This document shows, one piece after another, positions 6,671-13,719 of a DNA stretch of 17,134 nucleotides. How positions within the stretch are numbered: the stretch's first letter is position 1; each line of letters begins with the position of its first letter. The DNA comes from Ruminococcaceae bacterium UBA1417 (GTDB lineage: Bacteria > Bacillota > Clostridia > Oscillospirales > Acutalibacteraceae). A program made the translations under genes and the position numbers. The DNA is taken from contig DBPP01000025.1 in assembly GCA_002305575.1 (NCBI GenBank), forward strand, positions 5,339 through 22,472. The letters run 5' to 3'. A model generated the notes under the pieces. The model worked only from the letters and a program-made list of their open reading frames with translations, ran no database searches and was not told the DNA's origin.

Positions 6671-6705
6671 GAAAAAGCAGACGGTTATTTGCCGTCTGCT
6701 TTTTC
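6671..6705. terminator. Bidirectional terminator shared by the small gene and the YitT-family gene
   Basis: A perfect 14-bp stem (6671-6684 with 6692-6705, 7-nt loop) has A- and T-rich arms on both flanks, followed on the plus strand by CTTTTTCC. It terminates the 52-residue gene. On the other strand it overlaps the C-terminal codons of the YitT-family gene, whose TAA stop (6687-6685) sits in the loop. Confidence 0.9.
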
Positions 6706-7656
6706 TTTTTCCGTCTGTTGTGCAGACTCCTGCCGGCGCTTTTTCAAAGAATTCAGGATTTCCCCGAGCGTCCGGTCGTCGGAGCGCATCGGCTTAAACC
6801 CTTCTCCGGCAATTTCACCCGCGTCGCCCACAATAATAAACGCGTCTGGATCGATTTCCCGGATGATTTCGCCGATGCGGAACACCTCAAATCGGCGTAC
6901 CGCGCAGAACAGCAGCTCACCCTCCTGCTTCAAATACGCGCCGCGGGATTTCAGAAACGTCACGCCGCGATCCAGCTCCGTCATGATGCGCGCCGCGATC
7001 TCCTCGTTCTTTTTGGAAAGAATAAAGAACATTTTGCCGTTGCCCACATCTGTGCCATAGAGGATCGTATCGATGATCTTTGTGGAAACAAAAATCACGA
7101 TGCAGGCATATACGGCACTCTCGATGCTCTGGAATACGAACGCCGAAGCCAGAACGATGCAGCCGTCGACTGCAAGCATCAGCTTGCCCATGGAAAGATG
7201 CCGCAGGCGGTGATTGAGCAGGCGGGCAATCATATCCGTGCCACCGGTCGTTGCGCCGCGCATAAAAACGAGAGACAACCCGACGCCCTCGCAGACGCCG
7301 CCGATCAGCGTGATGATCAGCGCGTCGCCGTGATACACAGGCATAAAGAGCGCCACCACATCGATCGCGACGGAATTGAGCACGATGGCGAGCATCGTTT
7401 TTGTCACAAGCTTATACCCGATTTCAACGATTGCCCACACGATGATGGGAATATTGATCAGCAGCACCACGGTGCCGATCGGTGTGTCAAACAGGTAGTT
7501 GAGCATCGTCGCGATACCGGTCACACCGCCGGGCGCGATGTTGTTCGGCGCCGTAAAGCCGTTGATGCCGACGGCGTAAATGATGGAGCCCGCCAGCATA
7601 AAAAGTACATCCAGCGCGATATTCTTGGCCTTCTGCACCACATTTTTTTCACGCAT
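6685..7656 (-). CDS. YitT-family membrane protein (YitT_membrane + DUF2179)
   Basis: 323 residues. The N-terminal two thirds holds about five or six hydrophobic segments typical of the YitT/DUF161 fold, including ALDVLFMLAGSIIYAVGIN, the conserved APGGVTGIATMLNYLF loop and a GATTGGTDMIARLL motif. The C-terminal third is soluble and matches DUF2179: a KMFFILSKKNEEIAARIM-type start, then RGVTFLKSRGAY and a FRIGEIIREIDPDAFIIVGDAGEI-like strand. The function of the family is not established. ATG at 7656 is chosen because AAGGAGG lies about 11 nt upstream; a longer in-frame extension to 7728 has no ribosome site and a poorly conserved N-terminus. The gene follows mrnC by 84 nt with no terminator between, so it is probably the last gene of an obgE-mrnC transcript. 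The Lys/Glu-rich tail is encoded by one arm of the terminator. Confidence 0.92.
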   Translation of the reverse strand: MREKNVVQKAKNIALDVLFMLAGSIIYAVGINGFTAPNNIAPGGVTGIATMLNYLFDTPIGTVVLLINIPIIVWAIVEIGYKLVTKTMLAIVLNSVAIDVVALFMPVYHGDALIITLIGGVCEGVGLSLVFMRGATTGGTDMIARLLNHRLRHLSMGKLMLAVDGCIVLASAFVFQSIESAVYACIVIFVSTKIIDTILYGTDVGNGKMFFILSKKNEEIAARIMTELDRGVTFLKSRGAYLKQEGELLFCAVRRFEVFRIGEIIREIDPDAFIIVGDAGEIAGEGFKPMRSDDRTLGEILNSLKKRRQESAQQTEKEKADGK

Positions 7657-7740
7657 ACAGAAAAAACCCTCCTTGGTCCGGTTCCCGGCCCCGCAAGCGG
7701 AGCTGAAACCAGAAAATCCATCCAACACGAAATCGGCGGA

Positions 7741-8139
7741 TTACACGCCGGGTTGGGTGGCATCGACAATCTTCTGGAAAAAAAAGCGAAGCCGGTCGAG
7801 CTGCCCGGAAAGATACAGATAGCCGAAAAGGCACTCGAACGCCGTCGCGTTGTGGTAATCCGCTACGCTCGCGTTTTTCGGCACGTGGGAAACGTGCGCG
7901 TTGCGCCCGCGTCCGCAGATTTCCGCCTCCGCCTCGGTCAGAAGCGGTCGAAGCTGCTCGGCGAGCATTTTCGCCTGAAATTCGCAGCGCACCATTTCCA
8001 CAGCCCGCGCATGCAGCTTTTTCACCGGGCAATTTCCCTGCGCCACGATATATTCGCGCACGAACAGCTCGTACACACCATCTCCGATGTAGGCCAGCGT
8101 CAACGGACTGAGCAGCTTCGGATCCGCCTGTGTATTCAT
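7741..8139 (-). CDS. mrnC: Mini-ribonuclease III
   Basis: Mini-III is an RNase III catalytic domain without a dsRNA-binding domain; in Firmicutes it trims the ends of 23S rRNA precursors. About 132 residues, as expected. The signature LAYIGDGVYELFVREYI with its catalytic acidic residues is near the N-terminus; NAHVSHVPKNASVADYHNATAFECLFGYLYL with the second acidic cluster (Glu of AFECL) is in the C-terminal half. Three starts are possible: ATG at 8139 (GGA about 7 nt upstream), TTG at 8151 (AGAGG about 7 nt upstream) and GTG at 8157. Homologues usually begin shortly before the LSPLTLAYIGD segment, which all three satisfy. It follows obgE by 5 to 23 nt depending on the start, so the two are cotranscribed; both act on the large ribosomal subunit. 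Confidence 0.94.
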   Translation of the reverse strand: MNTQADPKLLSPLTLAYIGDGVYELFVREYIVAQGNCPVKKLHARAVEMVRCEFQAKMLAEQLRPLLTEAEAEICGRGRNAHVSHVPKNASVADYHNATAFECLFGYLYLSGQLDRLRFFFQKIVDATQPGV

Positions 8140-8162
8140 CAGTTTTTCCAAATACACACCTC

Positions 8163-9434
8163 TTACTCTACAAAATCAAACTCAAGGTCGTACATGCTGA
8201 CCGTGTCGCCCTCCTGAATACCCGCTGCACGCAGTGCATCAATGACACCGGTGTTGATCAGAACGCGCTGGAAATACTGGAGCGATTCATAGTCGTCGAA
8301 ATTGACGCTTGAAATCAGTTTCAAGAGCCATTCGCCCTCTACGAAATAGACGTTGTCTTCCACACGGATATCGACGTGCGTCTTGCCGAATTCCTCGACC
8401 GGCTTCACCGCAACCGGTTCGGGCTCGAAGTGTGCGACCGGCGGCAAGGTGGAAAGCATTTCCGTAACCTTGTTGAGCAACGGGTCGACGCCGTAGCGGA
8501 TGGCAGCCATGATCGGGAAGAACTCATAGCCTTGCGCTTCGACGAACTTGCGGAAATCCTCCACCTGTTCGTCGCTCGTCAGATCGCACTTGTTGCCGGC
8601 CACAAGCATCGGACGCTCGGCCAACTCGGGGTTGAATTTGCGCAACTCCTCGTTGATGATGCGGAAATCCTCCTTCGGATCGCGTCCCTCGCTGCCGGAA
8701 ACATCCACAATGTGGATGAGCATGCGGCAACGCTCCACATGGCGCAAAAACTGGTGGCCAAGGCCAATGCCCTGCCACGCCCCTTCGATCAAGCCGGGAA
8801 TATCGGCCATAACGAACGAAACACCAGGCTGCACGCGCACGACGCCAAGCACCGGCGTGATGGTGGTAAAGTGGTAGTCGGCAATTTCCGGCTTCGCCTC
8901 ACTGACGACGGAAACCAGCGTCGATTTGCCGACGTTTGGAAAACCGACGAGCCCCACATCGGCAAGCAGCTTCAGTTCCAGCTGGAGCTCAAACGCTTCA
9001 CCGGGCGTGCCGGGCTTGGCAAAGCGTGGGGTCTGGCGCGTGGGCGTCGCAAAATGCGTGTTGCCCCAGCCGCCGCGACCGCCCTTGGCGATCACCACGT
9101 CATCGTCCGACGAAAGGTCCGCCAGTATGCGCCCGGTCTCCGCGTCGCGCACCACGGTGCCGCGCGGCACCGTAATGACCAGAGGCGGCGCACTCTTGCC
9201 GGAGCAGCGCTTGCCACGGCCGTTCTCGCCGCGCTCCGCCACATATTTGCGCTTATAGCGAAAATCGGCCAGCGTGGACAGATTATCGTCCACGCGGAAT
9301 ACGATGTCGCCGCCGCGGCCGCCGTCGCCGCCGTCCGGCCCGCCCGACGCCACATATTTCTCACGATGGAACGCGACTGCGCCGTCGCCGCCGTCGCCGG
9401 CCTTGACTTTAATTTTTGCAATATCGATAAACAT
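8163..9434 (-). CDS. obgE: Ribosome-assembly GTPase Obg (CgtA)
   Basis: Essential P-loop GTPase that binds late 50S intermediates and senses (p)ppGpp. All three domains are present in 423 residues: the glycine-rich Obg fold (about 1-158, GDGGDGAVAFHREKYV and GGPDGGDGGRGGDI), the G domain (about 159-330) and the C-terminal OCT domain (about 350-423) found in Firmicutes and related Obg. G motifs: G1 GFPNVGKST (164-172), G2 TTITP, G3 DIPGLIEGA (from 211), G4 NKCD (281-284). The G5 position reads PIMAAIRYGV, where most members have Ser-Ala, a mild deviation. AAAGGAAAG stands 8 nt before the ATG. The gene lies beyond the rpmA terminator with no clear promoter of its own, and mrnC follows directly. 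Confidence 0.97.
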   Translation of the reverse strand: MFIDIAKIKVKAGDGGDGAVAFHREKYVASGGPDGGDGGRGGDIVFRVDDNLSTLADFRYKRKYVAERGENGRGKRCSGKSAPPLVITVPRGTVVRDAETGRILADLSSDDDVVIAKGGRGGWGNTHFATPTRQTPRFAKPGTPGEAFELQLELKLLADVGLVGFPNVGKSTLVSVVSEAKPEIADYHFTTITPVLGVVRVQPGVSFVMADIPGLIEGAWQGIGLGHQFLRHVERCRMLIHIVDVSGSEGRDPKEDFRIINEELRKFNPELAERPMLVAGNKCDLTSDEQVEDFRKFVEAQGYEFFPIMAAIRYGVDPLLNKVTEMLSTLPPVAHFEPEPVAVKPVEEFGKTHVDIRVEDNVYFVEGEWLLKLISSVNFDDYESLQYFQRVLINTGVIDALRAAGIQEGDTVSMYDLEFDFVE

Positions 9435-9482
9435 ACCGTATACTTTCCTTTCTGAAAATCAGGTCCCGCATGCGGCCAAATA

Positions 9483-9518
9483 AAAATGGGCCTCTCCGCA
9501 ACCGAAGAAGCCCGTTTT
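9483..9518 (-). terminator. Terminator of the rplU-prp-rpmA operon
   Basis: On the minus strand AAAACGGGC (9518-9510) pairs with GCCCATTTT (9491-9483), 9 bp with one G-U, around an 18-nt loop. The T-rich tail (ATTTTTATTT) includes the stem end. It lies 50 nt after the rpmA stop and before obgE. Confidence 0.75.
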
Positions 9519-9568
9519 CATCGAAGTATTCGGGGCGATAATCTTCCGTATGCCCCCAAGGTCAAAAA

Positions 9569-9853
9569 TTACTGCTCGATGGAGTAAACGCTGACCTTCT
9601 TGCGGTCACGGCCCATACGCTCGAAACGGACCTGGCCATCGATGAGCGCAAACAGAGAATCATCGGAACCTCTGCCCACGTTCTCACCCGGATGGATGTG
9701 CGTGCCGCGCTGCTTGACAAGGATGTTGCCGGCGAGGACATGCTGGCCGTCCGCACGCTTCACGCCAAGCCGCTTGGACTCGGAATCGCGGCCGTTCTTC
9801 GTGGAGCCCATACCTTTTTTATGCGCAAAAAGCTGGATGTTAATCTTAAGCAT
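9569..9853 (-). CDS. rpmA: 50S ribosomal protein L27 (precursor with Prp-cleaved extension)
   Basis: L27 sits near the peptidyl-transferase centre. The 94 residues carry the whole family sequence, including HKKGMGSTKNGRDSESKRLGVK and GTHIHPGENVG. The N-terminus MLKINIQLF is the extension typical of Firmicutes. In Staphylococcus aureus the homologous extension is removed by the cysteine protease Prp between F9 and A10, leaving A10 as the mature N-terminus; here the site reads QLF-AHKKG at the same position. The protease gene is the immediate upstream neighbour in the operon, as in other Firmicutes. The cleavage itself is inferred from homology. Confidence 0.98.
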   Translation of the reverse strand: MLKINIQLFAHKKGMGSTKNGRDSESKRLGVKRADGQHVLAGNILVKQRGTHIHPGENVGRGSDDSLFALIDGQVRFERMGRDRKKVSVYSIEQ

Positions 9854-9879
9854 TTGTATAGCCTTCCTTTCACTTTCAT

Positions 9880-10203
9880 TCAGACTTCTGTGTAACGTAC
9901 ACAGAGATGCTCCGGATACTGCTCCTCCAAACCGAGAAGGTGCAGCTTAAAGCCGGAAAACAGGGTCATACACGGGCGCGCATCCCGTTCCGCCACGCGG
10001 AACAACATGTCGCCCTCCTCAACGCGCAGGGAAACCGGCGTAATCCGCAGGATCTCCAAAACGGTATTGGCCGTCATATACGCTGCCGAGGAAACTGCCG
10101 CACAGAGAATATCCTCCCCCTCCTCGCCGAGACCCGCGTGGCCCGTGATGGAGAATCCAAGGATTTCACCCTGCGCATTGGCAAAAAACTCTGCGCGAAT
10201 CAT
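9880..10203 (-). CDS. prp: Ribosomal-processing cysteine protease Prp
   Basis: Prp (YsxB family) removes the N-terminal extension of L27. The 107-residue protein has the invariant catalytic His22 in GHAG and Cys34 in DILCAAVSS, at the same numbers as the S. aureus enzyme. It lies between rplU and rpmA, the standard arrangement. ATG at 10203 is 5 nt beyond the rplU stop, so the genes are probably translationally coupled, with an AGGG site inside the end of rplU. Confidence 0.96.
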   Translation of the reverse strand: MIRAEFFANAQGEILGFSITGHAGLGEEGEDILCAAVSSAAYMTANTVLEILRITPVSLRVEEGDMLFRVAERDARPCMTLFSGFKLHLLGLEEQYPEHLCVRYTEV

Positions 10204-10208
10204 TCAGC

Positions 10209-10517
10209 TCAGCCCTGAACAGCCTCGATCTGAATCTTCGTGTAGGGCTGTCTGTGGCCCATCTTGCGCTTCTCGCCCTTCTTCGGCTTGTAGGTGAGGA
10301 TGGTAACCTTCTTCGCCTTGCCGTTCTTCAGGACCTTGCCTGTAACGCTGGCGCCTTCCACATACGGTGCGCCGATCTTCGTGCCGTTCTCGTCGCTGAG
10401 CGCGATCACCGGGAACTGGACGGTTTCATCTTCATTTGCCGTAAGCTTCTCGACATAGATCACGTCGCCGTACTGAACCTTGTACTGCTTACCGCCTGTT
10501 TCAATCACTGCAAACAT
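10209..10517 (-). CDS. rplU: 50S ribosomal protein L21
   Basis: 102 residues, full length for L21, which binds 23S rRNA. The start MFAVIETGGKQYKV and the C-terminal KPKKGEKRKMGHRQPYTKI segment are diagnostic. The ribosome site AAGGCAGG is 7 nt before ATG. First gene of rplU-prp-rpmA, driven by the strong promoter at 10604-10632 through a structured leader of about 80 nt. Confidence 0.98.
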   Translation of the reverse strand: MFAVIETGGKQYKVQYGDVIYVEKLTANEDETVQFPVIALSDENGTKIGAPYVEGASVTGKVLKNGKAKKVTILTYKPKKGEKRKMGHRQPYTKIQIEAVQG

Positions 10518-10597
10518 TTTTCTGCCTGCCTTCTCTATAGACTCGCTACCATCGGGTGAACCGCAGAAACGGCTGCTTTAAACCCACAGTAAGCGGC
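10518..10597 (-). ncRNA. Probable L21 leader RNA upstream of rplU
   Basis: The leader between the predicted transcript start and rplU can fold into a hairpin: outer GGGT (10585-10582) with ACCC (10557-10554), inner GCAG (10576-10573) with CTGC (10566-10563). Its place directly before rplU matches the Firmicutes ribosomal protein L21 leader (Rfam L21_leader), thought to mediate autoregulation. A covariance-model search with RF00559 over this interval would decide; a significant hit supports the call. Confidence 0.55.
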
Positions 10598-10603
10598 TTT
10601 ACC

Positions 10604-10632
10604 ATTATACAATGTCCTCCGTGCAAAGTCAA
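10604..10632 (-). promoter_or_regulatory. Sigma-A promoter of rplU-prp-rpmA
   Basis: On the minus strand TTGACT (10632-10627), a 17-nt spacer and a perfect TATAAT (10609-10604): the strongest promoter in the window, as expected for ribosomal proteins. Its -35 begins only 6 nt after the stop of the preceding small membrane-protein gene. No terminator lies between, so pyr-operon transcripts may read through. Confidence 0.88.
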
Positions 10633-10638
10633 GCGTTT

Positions 10639-10848
10639 TTACTCGCTCTTTGTGGTTTTTTCCTCCATATACAGGAGCTTGACCTTGTCTTCCGCCCGGA
10701 TGGCCTCGAGCACGCGCTTTCTGTCCGATATGCGCAGCAGAATGGACAGAAACAGATTGAGCATGGTCAACACGGATGCCACCAGAAACTCGCGGTTTCG
10801 CCTCTGTTTTCGCCTGTCCGTTTCGCGTCCGTGCCCGCCCTTACGCAT
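10639..10848 (-). CDS. Small single-span membrane protein, last gene of the pyrBI operon, function unknown
   Basis: 69 residues from ATG at 10848. That ATG overlaps the 3' end of pyrI (ATGCGTAA, 8 nt) and has AGGAG about 10 nt upstream within pyrI. The frame could extend to an ATG at 10905, but that would lie deep inside pyrI, so the overlap start is preferred. The first 20 residues are very basic (RRKQRRNRE), then FLVASVLTMLNLFLSILLRI (21-40) forms one transmembrane helix, then a charged tail ending KTTKSE. The positive N-terminus suggests it stays inside, putting the tail outside, but the tail is also charged, so topology is uncertain. I do not recognise a family. Translational overlap with pyrI supports a real gene. 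Confidence 0.75.
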   Translation of the reverse strand: MRKGGHGRETDRRKQRRNREFLVASVLTMLNLFLSILLRISDRKRVLEAIRAEDKVKLLYMEEKTTKSE

Positions 10849-11269
10849 GGTGCTTGTACTCCTGCTCGCAGTAAATGCAGCGGTAGCGGTGTGTTTTTTC
10901 ATCACAAAGCGTGAAGATCTGATCGATGCCCTCCTCCGAGCTTGTGATGCAGCGCGGGTTTTTACAGCGGATCACATTTTTCAACCGCTTAGGCAGCACA
11001 ATATTTTCCTTTTTGACCAGTTCCCCATCGCGGATCGTGCAGACCGTGATGTGATTGTCGATAAAGCCAAGCACATCGAAATTGATGTCGAGGTCGCCCT
11101 CAATTTTGATGATATCCTTGCGCCCGAGCTTGCTGCTGCGCGCGTTTTTGATAATGGCCACACAGCAGTCGAGCTTGCCGAGCTCCAGCAGCTCGTAAAT
11201 GCGCATTCCCTTGCCGGCCTGGATGTGGTCGATGACGATTCCGTTTTGGATACTGTCAATGTTCAGCAT
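10841..11269 (-). CDS. pyrI: Aspartate carbamoyltransferase regulatory subunit
   Basis: PyrI forms dimers that join catalytic trimers of PyrB and bind nucleotide effectors (CTP, ATP) in E. coli-type holoenzymes. The 142 residues comprise the N-terminal allosteric domain (IDHIQAGKGMRIYELL) and the C-terminal zinc domain with C102-x4-C107 and C131-x2-C134, the four zinc ligands needed to contact PyrB. The start overlaps the pyrB stop by 7 nt, with GAGGAGG in the last pyrB codons as its ribosome site, so the subunits are translationally coupled. The N-terminus MLNIDSIQNGIVIDH lacks the longer head of the E. coli protein, as is usual in Clostridia. Confidence 0.96.
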   Translation of the reverse strand: MLNIDSIQNGIVIDHIQAGKGMRIYELLELGKLDCCVAIIKNARSSKLGRKDIIKIEGDLDINFDVLGFIDNHITVCTIRDGELVKKENIVLPKRLKNVIRCKNPRCITSSEEGIDQIFTLCDEKTHRYRCIYCEQEYKHHA

Positions 11270-12219
11270 GATGTTTCCTCCTCGAAAAGGCCCGGTTCAA
11301 TTCCGAGCAGCATCAAAATCAGCGCCATGCGCACATAAACGCCATTCTGCGCCTGAACGAAATACTTTGCGCGCGGGTCGTTGTCCACTTCGACGGCAAT
11401 CTCGTTGACGCGCGGCAGTGGATGGAGCACGATCAGATCATCGGAAGCGAGCTTCATTTTTTCTGCGCTCAGGATATAGCTGTCCTTCAGGCGAATATAA
11501 TCCTCCTCATTGAAGAAGCGCTCGCGCTGCACGCGGGTCATATACAACACATCGAGCTGCGGCAGGACCTCATCCATCGAGCGGACCTCCTGATACGGGC
11601 AGCCCGAAGGCTTGACGACCTCGTCAATGATATAGCTGGGCATCCGCAGCTCCTCCGGCGAGATGAACACAAACCGGATGTTCTCCCAGCGCACGAGCGA
11701 CTTGATCAACGAGTGCACGGTGCGGCCAAATTTCAAGTCGCCGCACAGGCCGATCGTCAGGTTATCGAGGCGCCCCTTCTCGCGGCGAATCGTCAAAAGG
11801 TCGGTGAGCGTCTGCGTCGGATGCTGGTGACCGCCGTCGCCCGCATTGATCACCGGGATGCCGGAATACTGCGCGGCAACGCGCGGCGCACCCTCCTTGT
11901 TGTGGCGCATTGCGGCAATGTCCGCGTAGCAGGAAATCATGCGGATCGTATCCGCCACGCTCTCGCCCTTCGAAGCGGAACTGCTCGCCGCGCTCGAAAA
12001 GCCGAGCACCTTGCCGCCCAGCCGCATCATGGCCGATTCGAAGCTCAGGCGTGTGCGCGTGCTGGGCTCGTAGAATAACGTCGCGAGGATCTTCCCCTCA
12101 CACTTATGGGCATACGCCTCCCGGTTATCGGCAATGCTGTTGGCCAGGCGGAGCAGCCGGCGCGTCTCTTCCTTGGAAAGATCCAGCGGGTCAACCAGAT
12201 GTCTCAGCGGTTTGTTCAT
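11263..12219 (-). CDS. pyrB: Aspartate carbamoyltransferase catalytic subunit
   Basis: PyrB condenses carbamoyl phosphate and aspartate, the committed step of pyrimidine synthesis. The 318 residues show the carbamoyl-phosphate motif FYEPSTRTRLSFESA, the SASKGES loop with its lysine, GHQHPTQTLTDLLTI, and the aspartate-site LHPLPRVNEI. A GAGGAAAGG site lies 11 nt before ATG. The last codons GEEETSC-equivalent carry the pyrI ribosome site. The space between the yebC stop and this ATG is only 73 nt and contains a terminator; I see neither a promoter after it nor a PyrR-binding loop, so expression may depend on read-through of that terminator or on a promoter inside yebC. Confidence 0.98.
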   Translation of the reverse strand: MNKPLRHLVDPLDLSKEETRRLLRLANSIADNREAYAHKCEGKILATLFYEPSTRTRLSFESAMMRLGGKVLGFSSAASSSASKGESVADTIRMISCYADIAAMRHNKEGAPRVAAQYSGIPVINAGDGGHQHPTQTLTDLLTIRREKGRLDNLTIGLCGDLKFGRTVHSLIKSLVRWENIRFVFISPEELRMPSYIIDEVVKPSGCPYQEVRSMDEVLPQLDVLYMTRVQRERFFNEEDYIRLKDSYILSAEKMKLASDDLIVLHPLPRVNEIAVEVDNDPRAKYFVQAQNGVYVRMALILMLLGIEPGLFEEETSC

Positions 12220-12257
12220 CGATATAACATCCTTTCCTCAACTCAGTGTGGTTCTAC

Positions 12258-12288
12258 AAAAAACCTCCCCGGCAGCACCGGAGAGGTT
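12258..12288 (-). terminator. Strong terminator between yebC and pyrB
   Basis: On the minus strand an 11-bp stem (12288-12278 with 12272-12262, one G-U, 5-nt loop) runs directly into six T residues (12263-12258). The opposite strand has a C-A mismatch, so it is built for the minus strand. It lies 38 nt upstream of the pyrB ATG and could double as a pyr attenuator. Confidence 0.88.
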
Positions 12289-12292
12289 CCCA

Positions 12293-13039
12293 TCAATCTT
12301 CGTCTTCTTCCTCGGGTGCATCCCAGTTGTGCCAGACCTGCTGAACATCATCGTTGTCCTCGAGTGCGTCAATCAGCTTCTGCATCTTCAGAATCTGATC
12401 GGGATCGGTAAGCGTCGTGTACGTATCCGGCACCATCTCGATCTCCGCGGAAACAAAAGTATAGCCCTTCGCCTCGAGATCATCGCGGACACCACTAAAA
12501 TCGGTCGGCTCCGTGTTGATCTCGAACACGTCCTCATCGGCCTGGAAATCCGATGCACCGGCTTCCAGCGCGTCGCTCATCACAGTGTCCTCATCAAGGC
12601 CCTCGCGCTCGATGACAATGACGCCCTTCTTCTGGAACATGAAGGAGACGCAGCCTGTGGTGCCCAGATTGCCGCCAAACTTATCGAAATAATGGCGCAC
12701 GTCGCCCGCAGTACGGTTGCGGTTGTCCGTCAGTGTTTCCACAATCACGGCGACGCCCGCCGGGCCATAGCCCTCGTAAGTCATGCTTTCATAAGCGTTG
12801 GAGTTGCCCTCGCCCGCCGCCTTCTTGATGATGCGCTCAATGTTGTCGTTCGGCACGTTATTGGCCTTCGCCTTCGCGATGACATCCTTGAGCTTGGAGT
12901 TCGCAGCCGGGTCCGCGCTGCCGCCCTCTTTGACCGCAACGGCAAGCTCACGGCCAATTTTTGTGAAAATCTTGGCGCGCGCGCCGTCGGTCTTTTCCTT
13001 TTTTCTCTTGATATTATTCCATTTCGAATGTCCTGACAT
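12293..13039 (-). CDS. yebC: YebC/PmpR-family protein
   Basis: 248 residues, full length for the family. The diagnostic start MSGHSKWNNIKRKKEKTDGARAKIFTKIGRE and the central YEGYGPAGVAVIVETLTDNRNRTA are both present; the C-terminus is acidic (PEEEDED). The family was long annotated as a transcriptional regulator and members have more recently been linked to translation, relieving stalls at proline stretches, so both names are in use. It sits among translation genes. The ribosome site AGGCAGG is 7 nt from ATG and overlaps the end region of the upstream flavodoxin gene, only 14 nt away, suggesting cotranscription. Confidence 0.96.
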   Translation of the reverse strand: MSGHSKWNNIKRKKEKTDGARAKIFTKIGRELAVAVKEGGSADPAANSKLKDVIAKAKANNVPNDNIERIIKKAAGEGNSNAYESMTYEGYGPAGVAVIVETLTDNRNRTAGDVRHYFDKFGGNLGTTGCVSFMFQKKGVIVIEREGLDEDTVMSDALEAGASDFQADEDVFEINTEPTDFSGVRDDLEAKGYTFVSAEIEMVPDTYTTLTDPDQILKMQKLIDALEDNDDVQQVWHNWDAPEEEDED

Positions 13040-13053
13040 ACCAAAACCTGCCT

Positions 13054-13647
13054 TTAATCACACAAATTCAAGTTATTATAGCACGTTTCCTTTTCAATTT
13101 CAATAGCCATTGTGCGGGCTTTCTCAAAAATCGGATCGTTCTCCCGCACGCCGCTGTCCGTATCTGTCAGGCACAGCGCGCCGACAAGGCGGGTGTTCAT
13201 GACAGAGAAGCTCTGGCGCAGCATTTTTTCACACACCTCAACCGAGAAGGAATCGTGCCTGCCCATCGTCAAAAGCAGCACCGCGCGCCGCGGCTTTGCG
13301 ATGGCAGGGCGCACGCCGCGCGCAAACCGCGCTTCAAAATAGCGTTGGAAGCGGTCGAGCACGGCTTTGAGCTGCGCCGGAAACGCAAGGTTGTAGACGG
13401 GCGACGCAATCACCAGCAGATCGCAGGCGCGCAGAGCCGCGTCGAAATCGTCGAGATCGTGCAGCACGCAGCCATCCACAGTCTTGCAGTATCCGCAGGC
13501 GGTGCATGGCGCCGCCTGTTTTTGGCAGACGTCCCACTCCGTGACCGTCCAGCGGTCCGGCGTCAAACCCGACGCAAACGCGTCGCACAGCGCGCGCGTT
13601 GCACCGTGCGTATGGGGCGACGCAAACACAACGAATGCCCGGTTCAT
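13054..13647 (-). CDS. Flavodoxin-fold NAD(P)H-dependent oxidoreductase
   Basis: 197 residues with the flavodoxin-like order: an FVVFASPHTHGATRAL phosphate-binding loop for FMN near the N-terminus, a CTACGYCKTVDGC cysteine cluster at about residues 47-59, then the conserved VIASPVYNLAFPAQLKAVLDRF strand and helix. Proteins with this cluster resemble iron-sulfur flavoproteins or NADPH-dependent FMN reductases common in anaerobes; substrate unknown. The cluster could bind a metal centre, though this short form often does not. ATG at 13647 has AAAGGAG 6 nt upstream; a longer frame to 13680 runs toward the leuS terminator and is unlikely. No promoter is visible after that terminator. Confidence 0.88.
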   Translation of the reverse strand: MNRAFVVFASPHTHGATRALCDAFASGLTPDRWTVTEWDVCQKQAAPCTACGYCKTVDGCVLHDLDDFDAALRACDLLVIASPVYNLAFPAQLKAVLDRFQRYFEARFARGVRPAIAKPRRAVLLLTMGRHDSFSVEVCEKMLRQSFSVMNTRLVGALCLTDTDSGVRENDPIFEKARTMAIEIEKETCYNNLNLCD

Positions 13648-13682
13648 TTTCCGCTCCTTTCCGAAAGGCGGCACACACAAAA

Positions 13683-13712
13683 CGGACGCTGCCGCACACG
13701 CAGCAGCGTCCG
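13683..13712 (-). terminator. Terminator of leuS
   Basis: A perfect 10-bp stem (13683-13692 with 13703-13712, 10-nt loop) starts 8 nt after the leuS stop. On the minus strand it is followed by TTTTGTGTGTG, a modest U-tract. Confidence 0.72.
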
Positions 13713-13719
13713 AAAGGTG

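Noticed and set aside
7657..7740. Terminator between mrnC and the YitT-family gene
   Set aside because: A 6-bp GC hairpin is possible but nothing T-rich follows, so the genes are more likely cotranscribed.
9466..9475. Palindrome CCGCATGCGG between the rpmA terminator and obgE
   Set aside because: Ten bases only, with no T-tract and no promoter nearby; expected by chance in GC-rich DNA.
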